Shown here one piece after another: positions 1 through 8,945 of a DNA stretch of 64,000 nucleotides. Location: NCBI GenBank assembly GCA_037367405.1, contig JAZKJV010009324.1, positions 1 to 64,000 on the forward strand, in the 5' to 3' direction. This DNA is from Ottelia alismoides (Eukaryota; Streptophyta; Magnoliopsida; Alismatales; Hydrocharitaceae). Position 1 is the stretch's first letter, and each line of letters starts with the position of its first letter. The notes below the pieces were generated by a model. That model saw only the letters and a program-made list of their open reading frames with translations, was not told the origin of the DNA and ran no database searches. Both the position numbers and the translations under genes were made by a program.

Positions 1-3000
1 TAAGACTGTATATATGTAATAGATACAGGCTGACCTGAACCCCGAGAGAAGGTAAAGTCTTGACCTGATCGACCAGGAATAAAGTAGGGGGAGACAAGGT
101 CCTTAATCAGAAAATCCAAAAAAATGTGTGATGTGGATATTTGTATACTATACTATTTTATTTGTACATAAATTGACCTCAAACAAAATAATGTTCAAAG
201 CAAAAGTTGTAAATAAAAATGTGTCCTAAATAATAAAAAATAATTGCACAATCAAATCATGTATGGAACCACACCTAGAAAAAGCGATTAAGCAATAATT
301 GAAAGATCAATTCTGACTTCATATGAACTCAAATTGAATCGAACTCACTTTCGTTGTATGCTGAATTAAGTTATCTTTATAATGGCTATGATTTCATAAT
401 TTTTGCAGTTATTGGTGAAAAGTCAGTTTTCTGGGGTGGTTTGTGCAATTTTCCCATGTATTTGTACATATTATATTTGTAAATATTTGTAAATATTTTT
501 ACTAATTATTAAAAAAAATAAAAAATAAAAATTTTAAAACAAAAATTAATTTCCTTATTAAACAATGTATATAATGTCATATATGTATATAGCATATGTA
601 TATAGTTAATTTTCTTAACTAACTACCACACAAAAATAAAAAAATTAACCCTTAATTCAAATTAATAATGACAAAAATATAAAAAATTAGTTAATTTTTA
701 TAAATAATTTTAGCACAAATATTTTACATTATCTCATTTTAATTTTTTCTCTCTTAACTCTTATCTTCATCCAAAAACTAAAAAATTCAAATTTCAATCC
801 TATCTTTTCTATTTATATGGCTCCTTCTCCATCATTTCAATTTGATCAATCTTTGGTGAGAGGAGCCCGATCTCTGAGAGTCTTCTTATTGCAGAAGGGT
901 GCCTAGCCTCTGAGTCGTCCGCTTACAATGAGTCGTCCTTCGTCGAGGCGATCGCGATATTTTTCCGCTCCTAAGGTGAGATCCGCATTTTCTTCTTATT
1001 TTTAACCTAGGTTAATCTTAGTTTTTTTCTCGCATTTTCCCTTCGTTGTCAATTTTTTATCTAGATTTTAAAATCCATCACGATTTGATTCACCATCAAT
1101 CTCCATTTTTCATCTCATTTTCTCGATCCCATCGCTTAACGTTCTATCTCCCACCATCTCTCAACTCCGACCACGCAGGGTGGCCTGAGACTCGGATTCG
1201 ATTCTTCCATTTCGTCAGATTCGCATTCACTTCCGTTTTGATTTTGGGATCTTGTCATCGTGCTCATATCCTATTTGTTTATATATAAAAGAATTAATTA
1301 AAAAAACAAAAAATCTATATATATATAACCTTTCTTTCTAACATTTATTTTGCAGGATAAAATAAATAATTAACAAAAAATAAAAGAAATTTAAAAAAAA
1401 ATATTTGCAATTTCTTTTCAAAAATTGTTTTTTTTATTTTTGTTTCTGTATTTACATTTACAAACAAAAAATAAAAAAAATTAAAAAATTAAAAAAAGGG
1501 GGCTCTAGTGGTAGGTGCCGCTCCACCAGCCAGCGTGCGACGCCCGCCGCCCGCCATCCACCATTGTGCCTGAGCATTGCCTATGCCTAACTATCCGCCC
1601 GTACTTTACTGCCTAGATCGCCGCCTGAAGAGCATGACCGTGCTCCGCCCCTCCATCCTGGAACCGCTGCAGCTACCTACAGCACCGCCCCTTCTGCCAA
1701 GACTGTCGTCATCATCATCCACCAGCCGCGCAGCAGCCGCGCCTTCGCAGACCGTCATACCATCTCAGCCGACATCTCTCCTCTGTGAGGGCCGAGCCGT
1801 GTGCTCACCATCGTGTGGTCGCCGTGCACAACCTCCAACCGTGCGACATCACCGTACTGACCGCGCGAGGGTCGTGCATCGCCACCCTTCCGCGCAGCAT
1901 CAGCCTCATCGCCACCGAGTTCCGCTGCCGTTGGCTGCACCTTCAGCTCTCCACATCACCGAACTCCGTCGCTGTCGCCCGTGGTATCCGCCAGAGCCGC
2001 TCGCGCTTCCTTGCATGACCACTATAGCTTGAAGCTACGCCGACCGCCCCTTGGGCGTGGAAGAGGAACATGGGCGACGACCCTCTCCTCCCATCTTTGA
2101 AGAAACGAAGGGAGCGAAAGGGGACCTTAGGGTTCATTAAAAAGTTTTTGAAAATTTGCATTAAAGCCCACAGTTCTCTTTGATACTGCACAAAGAAAGT
2201 GCTAGCTCGAGATCCAACTATATTTGGGTAAATTGCAACTACACCCCTAAAGACTTTTTGAAATTGCAACAGAGCCCTGTTCCAGAGCTTCGAGTCACGT
2301 GTTTGGCATGTTTATTGGTTAAATTGCACTTTTTATGCATATTTATTTCTTGTTATTCGTCATGCAAAAACTTTAAACATCTGCAAACTAGTCCTTGATT
2401 TCACGACCTTTATTTTGCTTGCTTTTCTTATTGAAATAAATGTTTTCTTTGGTCAATAAAATTCCCAAAAATCATGTTGTGCTCCTGATGTGCTTATCTT
2501 TCTTGCATAAAACATTCATTGCATTTTATCATCATTTGTTATATTAAAAAAAATCAAAAACAATGAATTTTTCTCTTCTTGAAATTTAAAAATTCTTAAA
2601 ATTTGAATATTTATCCAAAAATTCTAAATAAAATTTGAGTAGTTTAACTTTATTGTATTTTAATTTCTTTCCAAAATTTATGCATTCTTTCTTTTTAAAA
2701 CCCAACAAAATTTAAAAAATGTCAAAATGTTATGAAAATAACAGAAAATTCTACAAAAAATCCAAAAATTGTGATTTTGTTCCTGCTTGTAGATATTTGC
2801 ATATATTCATCATAAAAATAATTGCAAGGAGTTTTGTATACTTAAAAAATTTTTAAGTTGCAAATTACTTCAGGTTGTGCACCATTTCTCATTTTTGTCA
2901 TTGTTTGATTTTTAAGAAAATACAAAAATATCTGAAATTCTACAAATATTCCCAAAACATTTCAAAGTCTTTGAAACCAAAAAATATTCTCTGGATTTTT

Positions 3001-3454
3001 CTGAGCATTTTTGATATAATTGAAAAATACAAAAATAGTTTGGTGTGCGTATTTCTTATCTTGTGCCTATTGTTCCTTATTTGAAATTTAAAAAATGCAA
3101 AATTAAAATCACTAAAAATATGAAAATCAGAAAATAAAAAAATTAAAAAAATTAAAAGAGAAAAATTCCACAAAAACCAAGGATAGTTTGCCTTTGAGAT
3201 TCCTCCTTTTCTCTTAATTGATTTTCCGTCAATTATATGAATAACCCTTGGAAATTGTAGTCTCCCTGAGTTCGATCATGTCCGCTATACAGGTAATAAG
3301 TAGCGAAACATTTCTCTTGCTCCAAATTATTTTTTATAATTATTTTGTAGCGAGAGAAGAAAGAAAATTTTGTTTGTTTAATTCGGGATTTTTTTGCGGA
3401 TAACGACAACTCGTATCATTAATAACCAATCCTCGAGAATATTCAGTGTCAACA
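1..3454 (+). repeat. 5' LTR of element A (left end outside window)
   Basis: Colinear with 9151-12849 throughout, apart from a MITE present only in the right copy. The order is an AT-rich part (1-800), a promoter-like segment (about 810-975), an intron-like segment, a GC-rich island (about 1500-2100) and a long AT-rich tail. The right end is placed at ...gtgtcaaca (3454), three bases before the PBS, by comparison with ...ggtcaaca at 12849. Short open frames at 1405-2400 are not supported as genes, because they lie in the LTR and are not kept in the other copy. Confidence 0.85.
811..1355 (+). promoter_or_regulatory. Putative LTR promoter with 5'-UTR intron-like segment (element A, 5' LTR)
   Basis: A TATA-like TTTATATG at 812-819 is followed by a pyrimidine-rich, GC-richer stretch that could be a transcription start and leader. 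A consensus-like splice donor follows (CTAAG|GTGAG, GT at 976). The first good acceptor, with a pyrimidine-containing lead (TTTTGCAG, ending 1355), gives a possible intron of 380 bp. In the 3' LTR the same donor reads AAG|GTAAG (GT at 10349) and the acceptor is kept (ending 10727), while the TATA-like site is changed to TTTATTTG. This is a prediction from motifs only. LTR promoters are expected here, but splicing is inferred. Confidence 0.35.
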
Positions 3455-3457
3455 AAA

Positions 3458-3475
3458 TGGCACCGTTGTTGGCTA
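3458..3475 (+). other. Primer-binding site of element A (tRNA-Asp type, decayed)
   Basis: TGGCACCGTTGTTGGCTA lies 3 nt after the LTR end. The usual Athila/Tat site complementary to tRNA-Asp is TGGCGCCGTTGCCGGGGA. Differences include G-to-A and C-to-T changes, as expected after cytosine methylation. Related sites occur in elements B and I in the same position. Confidence 0.7.
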
Positions 3476-4906
3476 TTCTTGGTTGTGAATTACACAAAAC
3501 GGCAAGGGTAGTTAGGTTTCGCTTTTGACCTGCTATTCTTTGTTGTGAATATCTGTTTATATTTTTCCACATTCACTCCATTATTCATATTCACTGTTTC
3601 ATTTCATTTTTTCTGTTTATATTTGATACTTGTGTTTCTTACACATTCTCCCTTTTCTTTTTTTTGCGAGGGCCCGTGGAAGAAGGAGGCGATCCTAGGA
3701 GAGCCGAAGCACCCAATCGAAGTGGAGGCGGTTTGATTCTTCACCGAGCCGTAGGATAGCGTGAGAAGAGGAGAAGCAGAATTGGAGACCAAAAAACTTT
3801 TATGTATTTATTTTTTTCTAGCATTTGAACCCCTGTAAACAGACATTCATTTGTTGCGGGGTCTGTTTCGCCAAGTGCCGGTGCACTTGGGCGACCTCAC
3901 TGGTTTTGTTTTTGTCGCCTTATTTTTCTTTGTTTCCCGTGGATTTCATGAGCTACCATTTAATTGCTTTAATTAATTTGCTTGAGCCAGGTAATTAATT
4001 AGGTCCAAAAATCCTAAATAAGAATTTCTGTACCTATAAAATAGAGTGTAGTTGGACTTAATCAAATTAATCCGTTCTTGCCCGTTAATAGAAGCTACTG
4101 TTAGGACGGTTCACTTGCATTTACATATAGGTTAGTTTATTTTTTTTGTATTTCAATTCTGCACGGATCACTTCCATGCAGAGTGTTGGCGACAAGGTAC
4201 ACATCTCTAACCCTTGCATGCATCATTGTGTTTAATCGTGCATTGGCATTTCTGATATCATTCCTTGTTTTCACTAACATAAGTTAAAAAGCAAATTGGA
4301 CACTTGGTAAGCGATTCATTGAAAATACTCAAACCTAATGATAACTGCCTAAAAGCGAGACTGCTAAAGAAAACTCGACCTTAAAATAAACGTAAGAAAA
4401 AATCATTATTTTGGGGAGAGTAACCCCTGTCTTGTTTGATTTATTTGCATCGAGAGAGTGACCCGCACACTAGGATAGAACCACGCCTGACTCTCTTCAT
4501 TCTACTATCTTGTGTTTAGTTGTTCTCCAGTGAGCACTTCACCAGGTAGCCGGTAATCGGTCCGGGATTTCCTTAGCAGAGTGGGAAGATCAAGTAGCCG
4601 GTAAACGGTCCGTACTCATACTGGCTGGGAAAAACTAGATGTGAGATTAGGATAGTCCTCTAAGAGCATTGGGTTCCTAACAGCTCGCTTTAACCACTCT
4701 CATAGATTGTATTCTCACCAAACTCTAAAAATTGACAAGATAATTGACCAAACCTTCACGATCTTCACATTGCGTTGAGTTGGTGAACTGGGGGTTTGTA
4801 TTATGTTTGATTGCTTGTGTGCATACTCGATCCTTCTGTGCATTTGTGCCTATTTCTCCATATCTTTTGACTTGACCCTCGTGCTCTCCCGATCCCGTCT
4901 TTTGTT
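3476..4906 (+). other. Untranslated leader of element A
   Basis: I see no supported coding frame here. A 22-nt motif is repeated with two mismatches at 4543-4564 and 4591-4612 (core GTAGCCGGTAA, then CGGTCCG), 48 bp apart. Short frames at 3545-3736 and 3604-3792 look accidental. Confidence 0.5.
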
Positions 4907-6745
4907 TTGGAGATAGCTGACTGGAGTTATTTTAATATGATCTTCGCAGACTTCTCACACTCTCCAGCTGATCCACCTTCCTTTGTCCAGGAAGGCTTTG
5001 CTCCTGATTTTTGTGCATATCTGCCTAACCCATTATTTCAGGAATCAGACGATGATTTTCACACACCCTCATTCCACTTAATCGACCCTATGATTTTGGA
5101 GTCACCTTTCATGGTATCCACACTTGAGACTCTAAACCAGATGATGGAGCATATGAATTCGAGGATTACCAAACTATTTAACATAAATACGAGCTAGAAT
5201 GCTGCTCCAGTATTTGAGGATATGGATTCATTTGAGGATAATTATGAGAGCTTACAATCACCTAAAATACACAAAAATGAGAAAATTTAAAAATCCAAAA
5301 AGATTCTGGGAGACACATTATTGATTCATTTTCTAAGTAGAGGGCACCCATGCCAAACCATTTTCTTACACAGCCATTCACCACATGTCCCACCCTTGAA
5401 CCTGAGGATTCCACTATACTGACTACCCTTGGCAATCCTCGTGTAGATGTTGATTCCGATCTCCTCCCTTACATGGAGGAGGTCCAAAAATTCAAAAAAA
5501 TGTTAACTCAACCTGAAGTGATGGCCACCATTCACGAGATCATTAAAGCACCACTTCACAAGGCCATGACACATTTATCTGCTCCTCAACACAAGAAGAG
5601 AAAGCGGAGGAGCAGATCTGAGCATCACATCTTGACCATGAACACTACCTACGCCATCTCTCACCGTCCACATTTTAAGAAAGGGAACACTGCCACACCT
5701 CTTGTGAGTTTCTCCATATCTGACTATTCTTGTGATAACACTCTCCTTGACGGTGGTTCGTCAATCAATATAATACCCTTCTCTATGGTACAATCTCTTC
5801 TTCTTGGGCCTCTCAAGAAAACCAGGATGATAGTTCAATTTGCTCATGGATCTATCAAGAGGCCGAAGGGTATTATTGAAAACGCTGTCATTTTTATTAA
5901 GGGCATGAACTTCACTTCTGATTTTGTCGTATTTCCCATGGAGACCTCCACCCCTGTGGAGCACCCTCCCATCATCTTGGGACGACATTTCCTTGCCTCT
6001 ATGGGAGTTGTTATTGATTATGGATCAGGAGAGATTCGCTTCCATTCTGATGCAGGGAGCGATGTGGTGATCACTACACCCACTACTGACCAGAGACCTG
6101 CATCCCATGAGAGTGTGCCCGTGTTAGACAAATCCAAGGAATTTGACCTCGATGATAATATTAGAGATTCTTGTTGTATGTTGGATGATACTGAGACCCA
6201 AGAATTCCTCTTCAAGGAGGAAGACTGGGAAAGTATTGACCTTGGAGTATCCCCTTCTGGTATGTGGCGATGCATTGATGACATCTACAGGATTTACACG
6301 ATAGACACCCTAGAGTAGAAGGCAGACAATGAGACTAGATAGGACGAACATGATTTGACTACTTTCACTGATAAGTACGTTCCTATCCACCCTGAGTTCG
6401 ACGAGACCGATCATGCCAAATTTGATTTGATTGCTTTTATAAAGGAATTTGGGCCTTCTAATAAATATGATGATCCAATAGAGGCTCGCTAGGCTGAAAT
6501 TGATCGTACTTTTTCTGATATGATTTCGAGCCTTTTTACTTTAATATTTGTGAGAATTCCCAGGCAGGATATGACCACACTACTTCCACTAACAGATTCG
6601 TGCATGCACACTCTGAGACTGCTGAAGATATATTCTTGGTCGATCCTGATCAATTCATATCTAATGATAACCCTAATATCGACCTACACCGTGTCAAATA
6701 CATACCTTAGCGGTCCCGCAAGAAAATTCACTTTCGACCTTCTTG
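4907..6745 (+). pseudogene. Decayed gag/protease-like frame of element A, full extent
   Basis: The coding trace begins in an open frame at 4907. Its first true ATG is 4937, and the codon at 4907 is TTG. It runs to TAG at 5195 and reads on through TAA near 5288 before shifting frame close to 5340 into the protease frame (5350-6318). After 6318 the same frame stays open between TAG codons at 6316, 6340 and 6490. It then moves frame near 6530 and continues as an acidic segment (ETAEDIFLVDPDQF...) to about 6745, with another TAG just after KYIP. The N-terminal part contains a short helix-like stretch (ETLNQMMEHMNSRI), in the place where element I has a comparable acidic/helical segment. I infer one original protein of roughly 600 residues: a short gag-like region, a protease and an acidic tail. 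No zinc knuckle was seen. Confidence 0.6.
5350..6318 (+). CDS. Retropepsin-like aspartic protease domain protein (Athila/Tat type), longest intact frame in the window
   Basis: The frame has 322 codons. Residues about 85-95 are a basic patch (KKRKRRSR). Residues about 134-145 carry a retropepsin-like active site, LLDGGSSINIIP, in the position of the usual D-[TSL]-G-[AS] motif; the second residue is G rather than T, S or L. Residues about 195-217 carry the second retropepsin landmark, PPIILGRHFLAS, then VIDYGSGEIRF, matching the late ILGRPFL...D..KGEL region of plant Ty3/gypsy proteases. The C-terminal third is acidic and unrecognised. Retropepsins cleave the Gag-Pol polyprotein in the virus-like particle. 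No reverse transcriptase follows, which is odd for a pol-linked protease. The ATG at 5350 is only the first in the frame; the real protein probably began further upstream in a now shifted frame. The terminal TAG (6316-6318) is probably a mutated CAG. Confidence 0.7.
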   Translation: MPNHFLTQPFTTCPTLEPEDSTILTTLGNPRVDVDSDLLPYMEEVQKFKKMLTQPEVMATIHEIIKAPLHKAMTHLSAPQHKKRKRRSRSEHHILTMNTTYAISHRPHFKKGNTATPLVSFSISDYSCDNTLLDGGSSINIIPFSMVQSLLLGPLKKTRMIVQFAHGSIKRPKGIIENAVIFIKGMNFTSDFVVFPMETSTPVEHPPIILGRHFLASMGVVIDYGSGEIRFHSDAGSDVVITTPTTDQRPASHESVPVLDKSKEFDLDDNIRDSCCMLDDTETQEFLFKEEDWESIDLGVSPSGMWRCIDDIYRIYTIDTLE

Positions 6746-6844
6746 ACCTTTGTACATCCAGTCCTTTTGTATATCCTTTCATTTCACTCTTTCTTTTTCT
6801 ATTTTATCATTCACCCCTTTTCCATGTGTGTGTGTGTATATATG

Positions 6845-7226
6845 CTATACTTAGGATGTGCTTTATCCTAAGTATAAGGGGTGAATGATTTGTGTTGTTC
6901 ATATTCGTCTTGTTCATCACCCTTGTTGTTGCCTATACTTAGGGATACTCTACCCTAAGTATAGGGGGTGATGTTGTTCATATCGCTTTTTTGTTTTTGA
7001 GTTCGTACATTATATGCATCAGTTTTCTCCTTTTGTACAGTCTTTTATATTTAGGATTACTTGATCCTAAGTATAGGGGGGATCACCGACTTCTATTCTT
7101 TATATTTTATCCTTGAGTCGTTGTAGCATAGGAGTCTTTTCACTTTTCTATACTTAGCACGAGTTATGTCTTCCTCCGCTCTCTGTTCACTATGAGGACA
7201 TAGTCCGAGCTAAGTATAGGGGGGTG
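6845..7226 (+). repeat. Array of four PPT-like hairpin modules (element A)
   Basis: Four imperfect inverted repeats lie in a row: 6845-6883, 6932-6970, 7046-7082 and 7148-7226. Each has a left arm like CTATACTTAGG, a short loop, and a right arm CCTAAGTATA followed by a G-run (AGGGGGTG). The last module is the longest: arms CTATACTTAGCACGAG-TTATGTC and GACATAG-TCCGAGCTAAGTATAG surround a loop of about 28 nt. Each G-run with its purine lead resembles the true polypurine tract at 8931-8945. The same array recurs in elements B, H and I. Confidence 0.8.
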
Positions 7227-8930
7227 TCGTATATATTTTATATGTACTTTAGACATAACTCGTACTTTTATGTTTATTTTTGGGGATATGTATATAAATT
7301 CATAAAATCCACATGTATGTATATAGACTTTGATCACCATGAAAATAAAAACAAAAAAGCAATGAAACAAAACAAAAAAATAAAAAAAACAAAAAAACAA
7401 CAACAAAAAAACAAAACAACAAAACAATAAAAACAAAAAAACCCAAAAAAACAAAAAAGAAGGAAAAAGCCAAAAAAATTCTTGTATATACTTGTATATA
7501 TTTTACTAACTCTTTTTTCCCTTTTTGAAAAACTACAAAACCAAAAATCTATAAAACGTTGCATAAAAAAACTCTTTTGCATGTGCATCATTTTTTCTTT
7601 CTTTTCAAAAAAACTCATAAAAAGTTCAAAATCGGAAATTCGTTTGCATGTGGATTTTTCAGGATAGTATTGATATTTGCATGTGGATTTTTCAGGACAG
7701 AAAAAAACTCTTTTGCATTGTGCATATTCTTGCATTTGCATGTGGATTTTTCAGGATAGTATTGATATTTAAACTAAGTCTTGAATAAAGTAGAAGAATG
7801 GAGCTTAGTTGAACGTTAATCCACTTAATTTCAGAGGAACCATATAAGAAATGGAATTAAGACTTTTCAAGTCCTAGTGACTTAATTCTTTGAGTCCATA
7901 AGACTATGTTCACATGTAATCTTGATTAGTCTAAGTAGAACATTTAACAACACACGCATGATTCTTTCTGACCGTGGCTTATCTTGGACAAGCACTCTAT
8001 ACGTTGCTCTTCATGGAGGAGGTAGTGAGGAGGCAGAATTTTTGGGCTTGGGGTAGCATACGAGGGTAGTACATCTAGGTAGAACCTCTCGTCTTCCTCT
8101 AGGGAGGGAAGTGTGTCTCAACCTAGTCTAGTGATGTTGAGGTCTAAAGACATGATGTTGTGGGGTTGCAATAATGCTTCAAAAGAGGGATAATCTACTA
8201 GCTCAAGAGGAAAAACTCCTTATGTACATGTTGCACCTTGTATATATATTTTCAAAATAAAGAAGAAGAATAAGAAGAAGAAAAAAAATGCAGAATCTCC
8301 AAAAGTGGACATGCCTGATTGAAAAGTAAAATGCATGCCAGAGTGTATATACAAGGATAAAAAAATTAATAAGAGCTTCAAAGTCAAATATTTGTAAGCT
8401 TGCAGCTGGATGACTTGGCTACACTGGTCACACATCCAAGGATAGGTAGCTACACAGGTTACCGTCCATTCTTTTCTCCATCTCCTCTTCTTGAGCTGGT
8501 TGTACTTGAACTTAGAAGGGAATATCCCTGCGCCTCGAGGAAAGAGTTATTATGCCGAGGAACTAGAGTTACCTTATCCAGGGAGGTTGTTTCTTTGCTA
8601 CTTTTGAGATGGGGAGCTATACTTCACTTACACCGTACAAGTAAAGATTCATAGTCATAAGAATTTGTGTATGTAGACTAGTTCTAACATGACTGTTGAG
8701 GAGACCTGAATATGAGTCTTATGGAACTTAGAGGTTGTTAGGTTTTAAATCCACTTCCCATTAAGGTTCTGCCACACTAATAATTCAAAGGTCCAACAGA
8801 GCTCCATACTACAACTTTATGAAGATAAGTTTAATACTCAATATTGTCCTAATTTCTTTATTTTTCCTTTCTTTTTTGATTTTTATTCATTTATTCTTTC
8901 AAATAAGTGTTTGCTAAGGGACTAACAAAG
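7227..8930 (+). other. 3' untranslated interior of element A
   Basis: No coding frame is supported. It contains an A-rich, CA-interrupted tract (about 7337-7460), three partial copies of a unit containing GCATGTGGATTTTTCAGGA (7645-7770), and an AAG-rich tract (8256-8290). The segment at about 7770-7900 resembles, in reverse complement, about 12990-13140 of element B (shared CTTAATTCTTTGAG), which confirms the relationship of A and B. Confidence 0.55.
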
Positions 8931-8945
8931 TAAAGCATAGGGGGA
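8931..8945 (+). other. Polypurine tract of element A
   Basis: AAAGCATAGGGGGA lies directly before the 3' LTR start TGATGAATATGC. This is the expected plus-strand primer site. Its AGYATAGGGGG core is the one repeated in the upstream hairpin modules. Confidence 0.75.

Noticed and set aside
1577..2269. Open frames of 151, 108 and 77 codons near the left end
   Set aside because: They are inside the 5' LTR of A, and the 3' LTR equivalent (10950-11450) does not keep the same frames.
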